Positions 34,859 to 48,300 are shown, counted from the first letter of the stretch. The stretch: 64,000 nt of DNA from Bigelowiella natans CCMP2755 (GCA_000320545.1 ADNK01000631.1:1-64000), one strand, 5' to 3'. Notes: generated by a model not told the origin, from the letters alone. Numbers and translations are program-made.

Positions 34859-35362
34859 ATATGCGTGTATGTGCGGTGTTGTCTCTCGTTCTCCCTCTTT
34901 CTCGTTTTCTAGCTACTAGCACATCATAACCCTAATCACCATCACCATCACCATCACCATCACCATCACCATAATGACGCTACTGTATTGCTCATGTCCT
35001 ACTAAAAACGAGAGAGCAACCTTACAAAGCGTCCTGCCATTTAGAGCAGCTACGAATTTCAGTTTCGACAATGCCCCATCCCTCTCCTCCTCCTCGTAGC
35101 CATTCAAACGGCGGTATTGGGAGGTGGGAGAAGGGTAGTACGAGGAGTAGTAGTAGTAGTAGTAGTAGTAGTAACTACGAGGAAACATATCTCTTAAAAT
35201 TTGTGCAACAAGACCCTTCATCGTCAGAAACACGGATGGCACCTGTTCAGGAAAATTCGTGTTGATAAAAGCGTAATAAAGGCAGTCACAACATAAAGAA
35301 AGGGGGGGGGAGCATTGAGAAAGAAAGTAAATATTCACATTATCATCATGTACTACTACTAC

Positions 35363-35395
<33 letters not shown>

Positions 35396-35555
35396 CAGTA
35401 GTAGTAGGAGTGTATTGGACGAAGCACCTCTCCCAGCCCTGCAATAGCCAACCCTCCAGCAGCAATTTGTAGGAGGATGAAGGAGGGAGAAAGAGGAGGA
35501 GGCGACGAAGTAGACGAAGTAGAAGTCGTCATTGTAGGTGTGGAAGTACTCGATG

Positions 35556-35589
<34 letters not shown>

Positions 35590-38500
35590 GCTGTAGCTGC
35601 TGCTGCTGCTGCTGCTGCTGCTAGTCGGGAGAATGTATGAAAGGCTAAGTATTATATTTCCATGTATGGACCCTAATACGTGCTCTTTCGCGAATAAAGA
35701 GGAGGGAGCAGTCGTTGCAGTAGCAGAAGTAGGCGCAGGGGTAGTCGTTGACCACGCAGCAGAAAATAAGTGGGGCGGCTGCTGCTGATGCTGGTGGTGG
35801 CGGTGATGATTAATACTGCTGGCACTAAAAGTAGTATCTACATTATTCGTAGACGTTGCTGCTGCTGCTGCTGCTGCTACCGATAATACACCGAACATGA
35901 TTCCTAGTGCTGCTGTAGTGAAGAAGGCAGCATGAACTATCCATGGAAAAGCCCAACGTTTCTCTGAAGGAATGTGCTGGTAGCATCCTATGTTGATTCA
36001 CAACGACGGCAACGATGAGAAGAACCACAACAACAACAAGAAGAAGAAGGGAAAGAATCAAATATACAATGTTTGCCAACCAACCAACCAACCAACACCA
36101 AGCAATACATTGCCATGATTATTTGTGTAGTCTCTTCCAAGGCTGCTTTCCATGCAGCTTCTATTGTTATCACGTGCACAGTGGCTTATTACGATTGTTC
36201 ATCATCATCATCATCAATCACCACTATTATCCTAACCCTTATGCCTCTACCACCACCACCACCACCACTACTATTACTACTACAGCATACGACAACAACA
36301 ACCCAAAGCAGCTCTGTGATGACAAAGGAAGATGGAGATCCATATCGACGCAGATAGCCCTATCTTACTATTCAGGATTGTGTATATAAAGGAGGACGAG
36401 GACGGGGAGGAGGAGGAGGAGGAGGAGGAGGAGGAGGAGGAGGAGGAGGATGCTGATGACGACGATGGACTACTGTTACCACTCACATCACCATTTTTAA
36501 CATCATCATTCGGTCGTCCTTTGGAGAAAGGCTTTGATGATGATGATGATGATGATGATGCTGGTGGTGGTGATTTAGATGTTCCCTCGTTTGGTTTCGA
36601 GGAGGTTCCAGGGAAGAATAGCAGTTGGCTGCTGCCTTGTCTAACGCCTTCACTAATGATGGCACTGCTGGTACTACTTTGAGGATGATGATGTTGGTGT
36701 TGGGGCGGTGACATTGAGGGACTTTTTGCAAGAATTATTGAGATAAGGAGGAGGATCACGAAAAATGACGCTAGCTGCCGAGGAGGCCTAAAGCAATGTG
36801 TGTTCATATACATCATTCACACATTATTATGATATGTTTACGACGAACTTCCACAAAATAATAGCCACACTTTATGTTTTTATCAGCATAAGAAGAGTAT
36901 GCATTGTGAGAGCAGCAGAAGTTGTTGTGCTTACAAACGTAGTAGTAGTAGTAGTAGCAATACCCTTGATGATCAAAGAGCTGCTCAGTTGAGAGGGTTC
37001 TGCTACTATTTCTACTTCTTACAGTAGTTGTGGTGGTAGTAGTAGCAGTACGAGCCATTCCTCGTTTCTTGGTAGTCACCGTCGTTGCAGTCGAATACTT
37101 CAGAATGATGATGAGGGGAAATAGCATCATAGCACCCAAAACTAGTGTATATGACCACGAAATCCATCCTGAGAGCACCAAGGAAGAAGACCGAGCAATT
37201 AGTATTTTTATCGTGAGAATGTCAGATAATCTCATCACTATTTTGTTTCAGCAGCGAAAGGTAGTAGGAGGCGAGAACCATCGACGTCATCTTCATCAAC
37301 ATCATCCACATCACCATCATAATCTTCATTACTATTTTCCTCCGAGGCTGCTGGAGTATACAGCATCAGACTAGGAAACACGCCTAGAATGACGTCTGCA
37401 AAGATGATTAGCTGGGCGGCGATTGAGAGCAGATAAAATACCTTAAAACGTTGAAAGAGGGAGAAAGGTAATTGCATTGATGGGATGCTAATGACGATGA
37501 TGATAGTGGTGATTGTGGAAATGAATATGAGAATGTTTGTGGGGCTGCTGGATGCACTATGATATATCTCATCAAGAGTACCACTAACGCTGCCTGCACA
37601 ACCTTCTTAGCACGGTATCCTAATAGAATACACGGCACAGCAGCACTCAAGTTTATCACCATCATCCTTATTATCATCTCATAATGCTTGAAACCGACGG
37701 CGGCAATTACCTAAGAAATGTTGAACAAGCTCCTCGTAGCGAGAATGGCCACGCTGTTCCGCACACCGAATCAGCATGTGAAGCGAGATATCCATGAGGA
37801 AAGCTAGAAGGACAACAAGCACCTAAGTAGTATGATTCATTGAATAACGTATAATAGTAGAATATCTACATCATCCACAAAAGTGATGATGTTGTTTTTG
37901 ATGATGATGATGATGATGATGATGAGTTTCTGTTTTTGGTCGTCTCTTTCTCTTCCCTCTCTCTCTGCTCTTTTTCTTCTTCTTCCTGTCCTCTTCTGGC
38001 CCTCTCCCTCCTCTTAGTATTACGATCGATAGTCCGCCCCCTCCGACACTCGCTGCTGCAAAGGGACATGCAAGAAAACCACCACGTACCATCTGATGAC
38101 ACAGCAGAAGAAGCAGAGTTAGTGCGGTAGTAGCAGTAGTGACGGAGAAGCTTTGTATGTGATGGTGATGGTGATGGTGATGAGGATGATGGTGATGATC
38201 GACATTAACCGTGGGCAGGATTCCCAACGACAACGGTAAACAATGACCATGATGGCTGGCAGCGTACAACGAAGTAATATCACGAATGTGGTAGTACCGA
38301 GCAACACAAATTGAAGTAAGCATATAATATGCTCGTAGAAGACCCGGAAGATGCGATGAGACAGGCATGTTTGCTGTTCCCAGCTCTCGTTTGCGGTTGC
38401 GTGGGATAGCTGTGTTGTGTTACTTGTTGTTGGATGAGAGACGTTGTTGTGATGGTGATGATGGAAGGATGGACGATGAGAGAGAGAGGGCGGTTATGAT

Positions 38501-39328
38501 AATAATAGGCAGTTGTTTACGAGTACACTGCACAGATACAATTTAAGAAGGGCCCAGACGATAGCCAATAGTAGCATGTGTGTATGTATTATCAATGTAG
38601 AAAGGGAAAAAGTAAGACTTCCATATCATCGAATAACTCTCTCCAGTCCAATGCAATAAAAGTGATGATGAAAACCTCCTTTGTTCGTATGTAGCAGCAA
38701 CTCGTATCATCAAAACAATGGGTATTTTAATTGAAGATGAAAATTATTACGTGTAGTATTCCAGATGATCTACTTTTCCTCCTCCTCCTCCTCCTCCTCC
38801 TCCTCCTCCTCCTCCTCCTCCTCCTCCCCTCCCCTCATCTCCTCCTCCTCTAGTTCCTTCTCCTCCTCCTCTAGTTCCTTCTTCATGATCCAATACCGCC
38901 CCATAATTAGCCCCCAACCTTTGCACTGGATGAGCAGAAGTTTGGTGCTGTTTTCGCAACTGCAGCCCTAAGAGGGAATAAATGTTGGTTTATTGATATT
39001 AGACAACGTGGCTGAGAAAACTATAGGAGAACAACGAACGACTGCGAAACTAAATTGTAGGTGGAAAGAGTTAGTTGATGATACGATTCTTCTTGGGCAT
39101 CATCTTAGGATCCATTTTACTTGGAAACGTTTGGTGTGCCATTGTATGATTTTCTTGTTCTGCCATAGCCATTAGGTCAGCCGCAGATACATCCTCTTCC
39201 TCCTCATCCTTCTTCTCGGCTTCTTCCGCCTCTCCTCCTCCTTCTTCTCCTCGATTGCCAAGCTCAGTGTAAGCAGCCTCAAACTTGACGTACGTGTCGT
39301 CATTTTCCTCATCTGGTGATGAATACAT
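33528..39328 (-). CDS. AAAP/SLC38-like amino-acid transporter (many exons, partly resolved)
   Basis: Hydrophobic minus-strand exons follow each other from a likely start at 39328 (MYSSPDEENDDTYVKFEA, acidic cytosolic N-terminus) to a stop at 33528. The best join is exon 37822-37711 (LMDISLHMLIRCAEQRGHSR, YEELVQHFLG) spliced in phase to 37619 (YRAKKVVQAALVVLLM). That is the TM2-loop-TM3 pattern of AAAP transporters. Other segments include LSIAAQLIIFADVILGVF, LSASIWISIFLCHHRA (like the FxCHHN segment of the family), LLLVLCTVFALWLKDLAK, TVGILLSFVFPGLM and a final GPMIIVGIGVGLGSS. The family moves neutral amino acids with H+ or Na+. Exons are separated and invaded by Ser, His and Asp coding triplet repeats. 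Most joins are not resolved, and two adjacent genes are possible. Confidence 0.5.
34695..34728. repeat. (GT)n microsatellite
   Basis: About 34 bp of GT repeat. A neighbouring (CT)n(TA)n array lies at 34811-34858. Both lie in intron-like sequence of the transporter region. Confidence 0.9.
36404..36450. repeat. (GGA)n array
   Basis: About 15 GGA units on the plus strand. On the minus strand it reads as a poly-Ser run (TCC) within an open frame of the transporter region. Confidence 0.9.
38778..38826. repeat. (CTC)n array
   Basis: About 16 CTC units followed by imperfect CTC/CCT copies to about 38875. The reverse strand would read as poly-Gly or poly-Glu. Confidence 0.9.
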
Positions 39329-40360
39329 AGGTAGGTGGGAATAATATTGGGGGTCAACAATGTCGAAGGTATTTATCTATCCCATCGTACTAGATAGCTA
39401 CGATGATATCAATAGGGATAACAACGGATGATGATTCCAGGTAGTAATAATGGTGTATTAGTAGTGTACTTCTGCCTCCTACTGGCGGTAGTACCCGACC
39501 TTCCTCTTTCTACTCAATCTCTGTTCGTAGTGATATTATGATTACAAAAGAAAAGAACGATACCTTGGACGCAAAAAGTCCCCGATCTGCGACAACCAAA
39601 TCCCGCGAAATTGCTTCTACTACCTGCTGGCTGGTGCTGCTGCACATAGAGCTTCATGTCGCTAAACGACCTCCTCATCAGATGATAATGATAATGATGA
39701 TGTTGAGCCTTCTCTCACAAATCCCCTGTTTCCACAGCCTCCTCTCTGTGGAAAAAGAACGAGTTGCGTGTGCCTTGTGTGCGTATTTGTGTGACTAGTG
39801 GAGGGCACGAGGGAGGGAATACGAAGAGAAGAACGTCTTCTTTTGCTTTGTACTGGAGCGTGGTAGCAGAGCCTAAATCAATGGGGAAACAGGAATACGA
39901 CAACCAATTTGCGCCTCTTCAGAACCGCCGGAAAACTTAAAATATATATATATTTCAGGTGAAATAAGTGCTGCGACAAGGAATACCCTGGATAGCAGGA
40001 ATTCTGGGGGTGACATCGTACATCAAACATCAGATATGTGTTGATACGTTCCACTTGACTATGAGGCTAAATAGAGGCGATTTTGCTTGACTTTCTCGTT
40101 GCATGATTGGAAGTATATCAATAACGGATGGAAAACGGCAACAAGAAGTACATGTAGTTGAGAATGGTATTCCCGTGTGCACGTGGTAACGTCTGTTTGC
40201 GACTATTTCGTGGAATCTATCATCATCATCATCATCACCATCGTCAGGTAGGGTAGTCCGCTGGCTGCCCCAAAACGAATTGTATCTTCGCAACAGTACG
40301 ATCCATCAAAGGCTAGATCTACACCAATTAACGTCGCAATAAGACATCTTATGGAAAAGT
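39329..40360. other. No confident gene
   Basis: Short open frames occur on both strands between the presumed transporter start and the next plus-strand gene, but none shows a family motif or a chain of matching splice sites. An ATC array lies at about 40220-40240. Confidence 0.4.
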
Positions 40361-42079
40361 ATGTCTAAATCGAAATACTTTTGGCTCTATTGCGCTTTCG
40401 TATGGGCCGTCACCATTGAGCCTACACGGTACATAACATCTGAATAAAATTCAACGCTGATTTAAAAGGGTAATTTGCTTTGTATTAGATGTGCGAATGT
40501 GAGAGTGCTAAACGTCTTCCTTCTGGATACACCAAATTCAACCTTTTCGATGGCCTCTACCGACTGCATCTCGCATGTAGTGGAAAAGAATGCGACCTTT
40601 GCCTCTGTCGCAACGAGTGCCTTTAACTCGGGCGTGTTTGTTAATAACTCCATGCTAACGATGTATGATGTGATCATTTTCCCTTCGATGGAGGCTCCGA
40701 TCTCTATTGGTGATGCATACTAACCACCAATAATATTGTAGCATAAAAAGTATCTATAATTTATCGCCAACTGATTAAGATGTCAAAATTCTATGGCTCT
40801 TTCTTTCATAAGAAACGATGCTGTTTTAATTTATGAACAGGATCCGAAGATAAGACACGTCTGCTTGAGTGGGTAGCTGCAGGTGGCACGCTGTTTCTGC
40901 TTGGAGATTGCCAAGGAAACTTCGCAACAGTTTACTCGACACTCTTCTCCCTCAAATCCATCACATTTCAAACTTGCCTACAAAATGGGCTTGCTACGCT
41001 GAGAACCGATGCATCTGCTGGTAAGTCAACCTCCTCAACTTAACTATCTTAGCCTGAAACACTCTGCATACAACATCTGATGAATCTTAGGGTCGAAATG
41101 GGAGGGGGTTCCAGACAGTGTTCACGTAGTTAACTCTTCAACTGTAGCGACAATAACAAAGGGCACTCAGACGTTTCAGGTGCTGGTTGGTGATTGTACC
41201 TTCCTCTATCATCTTCTTCTTTCTTTTCTTCATCTTTGTCCCTTCGACAAAGATATCAAAAGCTCAGATGAACTTATACTCTCTCTCTCTCTGTTTCTGT
41301 ATGTTTGTGTGTGTGTGTGTGTGTGTGTCTGCTCTTTTCTCACTGCTGGGCATTCTCGTGTACAAAAGGAGGGGGAGGCGTCTTCGGTTTACGCAAGTAC
41401 AAATGCCACCGGTTTCGAGCTAAGCTGGGTAACACATATAACAAGACATTATTTAGAGGCGAAGAGAGGCAGTTGCATGGCCCAAATAATCGGCTATTGT
41501 GCAATTGTGCATATTATTTAAATAATCATGGTCTTTATGTTTCTAACTCAAAGGTGACAGAGTTCGATGTGAATAATGGAATCGTCTTCATTTTCGGGAA
41601 CCCGTGAGTTGTAGAAATATCCATGAATGAGTGAACGCATGACATCAAAAGTGAAAATCTAAGTAGTAAATTTACCAGTTTGACGGAGATTATAGCTTCC
41701 TTTGAGGCATCCTATACCTAGCCCAAATTAACACATCAGAGCAACAGGGTTATAATACATGGTCTTTCGCACAAATACTAGGTATACGGTGTGCAATAGT
41801 GATGTGGGATGGAACTCAGTCCTGTCTGCGATTTTGGAACATCTCTATAGACAAAAATATGGTGGAGGAACATCTAAAGATGTGGTGATGGAGATTTACC
41901 TCTTTGTCGTTCCGGTAAGCCTTACCCTTCGTAAATACCACCAAAAAAAAATGCGCGGAAACAGTTACAACATGCACACAGTCACAGGCACAAACCTAAG
42001 CGCAATATAACAAGAATTGTCCAATTGAGTATGAATTGTAAATATTTCGACTAATATTGGCGTCAGAAAGAAAGAACAA

Positions 42080-42115
<36 letters not shown>

Positions 42116-42282
42116 GGGTGAAGAATAAAATCTTAATATTTACCATGGAAATGTATAGTTTCGCATGCACACGCAGCAGTCATGAACTGTGCATGTTCCC
42201 TCATGATAACCACATCTTTAATGAATATTTTGCAGGTGTACGCAGCGCTTTTATTGGTGCATTTCTACTTTTTATGTCGGAG
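40361..42282 (+). CDS. Secreted/type I membrane protein, GATase-like ectodomain (5' part of gene)
   Basis: In-phase exons: 40361-40428, 40489 to about 40700, 40841-41020, 41091-41179, about 41370-41431, 41553 to about 41604, about 41789-41914, 42236-42282. It opens with a signal peptide (YFWLYCAFVWAVT). The ectodomain has Asn-glycosylation sites (NSTF, NATF, NSSM) and an alpha/beta pattern: RVLNVFLLDTPN, MYDVIIFPSMEAP, LLEWVAAGGTLFLLGD, then FDVNNGIVFIFGNPDVGW. That order (strand, xxFPxxE, GG-tlfLlG, G-vvflG) is typical of class-I glutamine-amidotransferase-like or ThuA-like domains used extracellularly in protists. I see no catalytic Cys, so a binding role is likely. Exons 41914/42236 join into a first membrane segment (IYLFVVPVYAALLLVHFYFL). 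More hydrophobic exons follow to about 44.5 kb. The ligand and partner are unknown. Confidence 0.6.
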
Positions 42283-42780
42283 GTTTGCCTGAAAAATAAC
42301 GGCAGATGATAGAGAGAATTCGTCGTTGTCTGTGTTCCTTGCACTAGGACCTCTACGCTGACACGATTGATGCTATTCTTCTCTCACTAACACATACTAC
42401 TATCTTAAATTAGCACGTCTACTGGCATTAAGTTCCACGTACTTCGCAGGATATTGATTATAAGTAGGAAAAAGACATGATAATGAGCTCTTCTTCTTTG
42501 GTTAAAACGTCATTATATCTTCGAGTGTTGACAGTTGCTGTTGTGGAGAAGGGGCGGGAAAACTCAGACCTCCCTCCTTCTCCTCCTCCTCCCCTCCTAA
42601 ATACATTTTGTAAACTATTATTCAGTACAATGCGTGGGTCGTATTGTGTCATTTCTACTTCTCTCCAAATATCTTGAGAGCTTTCAGATCTCACAACGAA
42701 GTAAGGATAATATAATATAAAATACATATGGAATGAATGTACCTAAGCATACACACGCACGCGCGCGCGCACACACGCAC

Positions 42781-42797
42781 ACACACACACACACACA

Positions 42798-42841
<44 letters not shown>

Positions 42842-42858
42842 TGTGTGTGTGTGTGTGT
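42781..42858. repeat. 78 bp perfect palindrome (AC)8-ATGTACAT-(AT)n-ATGTACAT-(GT)8
   Basis: A compound microsatellite symmetric about 42819/42820. AC repeats, ATGTACAT and a TA core are mirrored exactly as ATGTACAT and GT repeats. It can form a cruciform or hairpin. Confidence 0.95.
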
Positions 42859-42965
42859 ATGTGTGTGTGTGTGTGCGTGTGTATATATGTATGTACATAT
42901 TGTATAGTTACTTTTCTTGCTGTATAATTGTGGCCGGCACCGTTGTGATAATCACACAAGTTACC

Positions 42966-42996
<31 letters not shown>

Positions 42997-43063
42997 CACT
43001 ACTACCACCACTACTACATTTTTTAAAATTTGATTGGGGACAACGTTTCAGGTGAGATCTGGA

Positions 43064-44077
43064 AAGTGTTTATTATTTTTGCAATTCCACACCTTGCAAT
43101 GTGGGCTAACTACGGTAATACTTTCTCTTGCTCCGATTAATCATTAATGAAACGACGCCAACAAAGATTTGGTTCTGCTGTAATAGCCTTTTCCTTCTAC
43201 ATATTGGGGAGCAAAGAAGCCCTAAACATTTTATTTTCAAGTCAAATCATTCCTTAATCTACATGGCTGTACAGGACTGGGCCTTCATTATTGGATATTT
43301 CTCAACCCGCACATTGCTATCAATCGATGCGAGGTTGTTCTACATGAAGTTATTTTCCATTAATGTGACGCAACGGTGTTAGATACCTGGATTACCGCAT
43401 CTTCTATTTGAGTCATTTCGCCGAGAAATGTTTTTTCCTACAATGCCATCCTTTAATGCTTGGCATTCTTCAATTTCCAGGGAGTTTGGTGGATTCTTCC
43501 CGTGCTGGTAATGATGCTGTTAGAATGTTGATCAGCTTCTCTGTTCTTCCAAAAGTGAATGTATGTAACACATGTTCAAACTTGAAAGTGGTCGCAGAAA
43601 TATCGATGGAGAATGCCAGCCTTATCAATGAAAACTTTTACAACTGGAATAAGTTTTATTTGTTAGATATATTCTTCGTTGTGTGATTGTGGATGATTGT
43701 TCAGGTTGGTATTCCTGTGACGGTGATGGCAGTGTTGTCGTACTTGTACCTTGACCTGCTCTATTCATACAACACCAACGATGGTTATAATGGTTCTATT
43801 AACACGAAAATGCTCCTGGCCCTCATTCCTTCAGTTGCTACGGTAAGCAGGACAAGTATGTGTGTGTGTGGGTGGGTGTGGGTGGGTGGGTGTGACTGTT
43901 CTGTTCTCAGGTCTTCAGTGGGATGGTATCTCTCACTATTTACGTCATTTCGTGGATCACTTGCAACGGAATGGCATTCTTTGAAGAAAACACACATGTC
44001 AGCAATGACCAACATTGGAATATACGCACCCATATGCAGCAGAAATTCATCCTCCGTATGACACAAAGCACGCACAC

Positions 44078-44114
<37 letters not shown>

Positions 44115-44520
44115 AAAATTGAGCTGTATATGTGCCGATGCTAGTCAATCAAAATATCCCTAAGCACTCCCGTCGTACAGTATTTATTACGGGATTCAGC
44201 TTCATATTGGTATTTACTGGAAACATGCTTTGCGTGCAGCATAGGTTCATTGTTATTAGAAAGATTCTCAAGGTTTTATCAGCCTTGGTATGAATGTACA
44301 CATACACACATGCAGGAAGAGAAGGAGAGATAAAGAGAGAAAGAGAGAGAGAGGGGGGGGGGGAGGGAAATAGCACAGCGCTTAAATATTCTCTCGATTA
44401 CTTTCAAACTTTTCTAGCAATTTGCGTCGATATTCTCAGATTCTAGTGCAGAATATGTTCTGGGTGGTCGGAAGTGTTCTCTATGTTCAACGAGAAGATC
44501 TTTCCAGCAGCGAGCACATC
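43064..44520 (+). CDS. Multi-pass membrane exons, probably 3' part of the 40.4 kb gene
   Basis: Successive plus-strand exon candidates with good acceptors encode hydrophobic helices: EIWKVFIIFAIPHLAMWANY (about 43065-43119), then GVWWILPVLVMMLLEC (after 43480), VGIPVTVMAVLSYLYLDLLY (43705-43842), VFSGMVSLTIYVISWITC (43912 on), and FITGFSFILVFTGNMLCV (after 44180). The strand and spacing suggest they continue the gene with the GATase-like ectodomain, making a receptor-like protein with about seven membrane passes. The joins between 42282 and 43064 and around 43380 are not resolved, so this may be a separate gene. Confidence 0.4.
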
Positions 44521-44940
44521 ATTACAGCCTCTTCAATCTGGGTGCTGCATACGAAAACGCGACAAAATTCTTTCTAGGCAAATAGCATAATCATGACTTT
44601 GAAAATGACAATACCATTCAGTTATAATGATATCAAATATGTTTTTTGGACGATGTAAGATGAGTTGAGGTTATGTACATGGTTTCGTATTGATCCCTCA
44701 TCATCACCATAACGATTGAATTGGGGAACGTACACATATCCTATATTTTCGCTGGTCAGATATTGGCTGCTGTGGGCATCGATGTCTTGGGTGAAAAGAA
44801 GCAGCGAAAAATGCATACATACATACTACGGCTGCTTGTCTTTTGAAATGATGAGAAATAAATAACAGAGGAAAAGAGGACATGGAAGAAAGGATGAATA
44901 ATGCGGGAGGAGAAGGGAAATTGAGAATAAGCACTAATGA

Positions 44941-46168
44941 ATGAATGATAGTGTTTGTAACACAAGAGCAATTTCTAACATAAGCAGTGGAACACTGTCT
45001 CATATTTCTATGGTTGCTCTATTAGGTGCTCTGATACAAATTGACATCGCAGCTGGGTCAAAGTGTGTGGAATGTTTCGTTCTGCTAGGGGACACATCTA
45101 CCGTACAACTTGAGCTGTCAAGAATGGAAATACATTCGCGCATCAACAACAACAACAACACCACCACCAATAACAACAACAACAATTCCGATAACGAGAT
45201 TGACAAAAATCAAAACATCGTGCTCCCAGAATATCAGGTGCGTAGCACAATAACTATTCACAAAATAATTTGCGAGGAAACCCATATTGACGTGTTCGAA
45301 TCTGTAAAGACAGCAACAAACTCTCAACTGCTCCCAACCGTAAAATGTTAATGTGCATATGAGCGATTGTTTGTATTTGCTGCAGAGACGTGTTGTAAAA
45401 AGAGCTCGTCATTCGATGATAAGCCCTTCAAGTAAAATCACAGCCAGCGAGTAATGATGATAATAATTATATGTAAGTGGTGAGTATAAGGAGGAGGAAT
45501 TGTTTCATGAGGAGGGATTTCTTTTATGATCGCCGGTTTTAGATCTAATGTAATTAGAGTGCCTTATTATCACCCACTGTTTCTGTTTATTCTTCCCTAC
45601 CCACCCTCTCTCACTAAATGCTGCTCATTCGACGTTTCAGATCATTGCAGTCGCGTAGATTCGATCATTTTCGTGGCAAATCAGAGCGCCTAACCTGCAT
45701 TGAAAGTCAAGAGCAGGAAAGAGGGGGGGGGGATGCACCGGGGAGAGAGAGAACAACAGCAAAATTCAAAACTGTTGTAGATTATAAACATCAATCAAGT
45801 CATCATAATTGGCAGCAGCAGCAGCGGCAGCGGCATCACGCGTCACCAGAGTCTATTTCACGATGTTTGAATAGTAGTGAACGGACAAATTGCCCGACTG
45901 CTAATGGAAAAGAGAGCCCCCCTCCACCACCACCTCCTCCTCCTCCTCCTCCTCCTCCTCCTCCTCGTATTTGTCCGTTATCCTCTTTACATCGCGCTGA
46001 GAAGATGTCCAGTGGGAGAGACAAAAGAGACTTAGAAGAAAATTACTTTCCCAAACAACAACTAAGGCAGCAGCAACAACAGTTAAAGGGAAAGTTGCAG
46101 CATATATCCGAAAATGGAAAACCTCGGTTCGCCTTCAATTTCCTTCCTTCTTCATCACCTGCAAGCTA
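44941..46168 (+). CDS. Possible cytosolic tail exons, Pro/Gln/Asn-rich
   Basis: Plus-strand frames 44941-45351 (includes LSHISMVALLGALIQIDI and an Asn/Thr run from CAA/AAC repeats) and 45618-46168 (a 16-residue Pro run from CCT repeats at about 45919-45966, then Gln runs) could be the C-terminal end of the upstream membrane protein. A further basic frame (46453-46647) may continue it. No domain is recognisable, and low complexity makes frame choice uncertain. Confidence 0.3.
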
Positions 46169-46649
46169 AATAGATTATCAATGCATTCGTTTAGATTGAC
46201 GCTTGGAAAGACTCTGAGTGGTATCAATAAGCTCCTGAGGTTTGGCAACAAAAACAACAACAGTAAAGGTGATTGTACATCAGCAGTGCATGTTCTCATC
46301 ACAATATATTAATGTTCGAAGTATTATCGAGGTAACAACAGCCATGATGCCCATGGGAATCTACGAGGAGTTGAAGAGGGGAGGGAAAGCTTAGAAATGC
46401 CACGGAAATGATAAGTAGAAGACTTAAGATAGTGCAATCTATGAAGTAAGGGTTGTGGAACAAAATCCAATTTTCAGAAGAACGAAAGAAGAGATACCAT
46501 GTACGGGATTTGAGCGCTGCTGCCAGGGATGGGCCGATGCCGTCAAAGCGTCAAGGAATGTTGACCAGAGGCAATGCATTCAATGCCAGCAAGGTTTCTG
46601 TCGGGAGAACTCCGGTTTCGACTCCTGTTGTATCCAGCAATTCTAGGTG

Positions 46650-48300
46650 ATGGTAGATAGATGGATTATCATCTTTTGCATACGATGATGATAATGAAGG
46701 CTTGTGAGCAACAGTAGGACATACATGAAATAAATTAGGCACTGGTAATAGTAGGAGTAGAAGTAGAGGCTGTATTAGTAGTGATGGTAGCAATGGCAAA
46801 GATGCAGCTGAATGCTGTTACAATGTTCATTTTTGCTGTGTATTATGCAAGGAGGAAGCCCAATAGCAGCAACAACCTCAAAGGTTTATAGCCTTTCTTC
46901 ATTATTTCATTTACGGTTGGGTGTTATGACGATGGTGACGGTGATGAGGAGGTCGATACCTCCTTGACGATCGGCAACAAATTATCTGTTTGGAAGTAGT
47001 TTACTCACCAGCCTCAATTCATTGCATGTGTTTAATTTTTATATGCACACACACCTCCCCCCACCCCTACGCCGCCCCCCCCCCCCACACACACACACTA
47101 TAGCGCGCGCGCGCGGCACGCTCCAAATGCAATTCAAGTATAGTTATTGACGCCCCTTGTTATTTTCTAAATAGAGGCGGATAAGAAGGAATTTGGTCAA
47201 AATTAGGCTCTACCACAACATACCCTGGGCGGAGAGTAATTATATTATAACATTAACACCGCTGTTTTATGAAAGTCTAACGCATTGCCGATGAAGAATA
47301 ATTGCAAGGTTTTGCACATCATTCAGCAAGAAAAGACATGCCGCATGTTCCATGACCAAGACGCAGATGCAGCAGAGCCGTGTAACGTGTGACACCGCAC
47401 AAACAGCAAGAACAACAACAACACAACAAAAAGAACAAGGCAGCAACAACTTGTGCTTGTGCTGCACGTGCAGCTTTGCACATTTGCGACGTCAGAGTGT
47501 ATGTAGACCACAAACTGTGCCTAGCTAGCTAGATGTTGGTTCATGCTAGCATGTGCATGAGGTGCGGGATGCACGTGTGGATTAGATCATGTCCGCGCAG
47601 CCTGCGCTCATCTGCTCTCTGCTAGTTATATAGTACTAGAGTATAAGGCGATAGGCGCGCACAGTGTCGCTGCAAATATGCTTTACTAATTGCTCATTCT
47701 GCTACAAGGTTGTCATACTGTCATATCTAGGCCGAGTGTGACTACACGCCATGTCTATGATACGCACGATGTACATAATTCAAATGAGGGCAGAGTAGTA
47801 TCGCTTACAAGGGTGGGTGGAAACGTTAATGTTTACAGTTGATCTTTAAGATTGTTGCGCTTTTCTTTTTTTATCTTCAGCACCATGATCATCACCATTC
47901 TCTGACTGTCCTAGCTCGTGCGTCCGGTCTGAAAGTTTTCATACGTTGCGTTGTAATACGATGCGATGCTGCTCTTGAAGATTACATTATTCTCCTATTT
48001 GCAGCAGTGATAGTGATGATAGTATAGTTTGCCAGGTAGCAGTATCTATTTATCCAAGCCGTTGGTGATCGCTCTCATCTCCCTCCTCATCTATATTAGT
48101 AGTACAGACATCACACGCTCTTGTCAAGGAAGGTACGTAATCATAATGGCGTAATAGCTATGCTATCAATGGTTTTCATAGAGGAAAGTGATCTGATACT
48201 GATGATAATGGCAATGCAACATCACCACTACCATCATAAGTAAATTGCTTAAGGGGGAAATGAGCGAGGGAAGGGGGGAGAGAGTTCCACATTGTCAGCA
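46650..48300. other. Mostly non-coding, part TG/CA-rich
   Basis: I see no firm gene. A CG/CA run at 47075-47116 (cccccccccc acacacac ... gcgcgcgcgc) stands out. From 47500 to 47780 the sequence resembles the gene-poor TGCA/GCTAGC-rich stretches elsewhere in the window. Confidence 0.4.
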
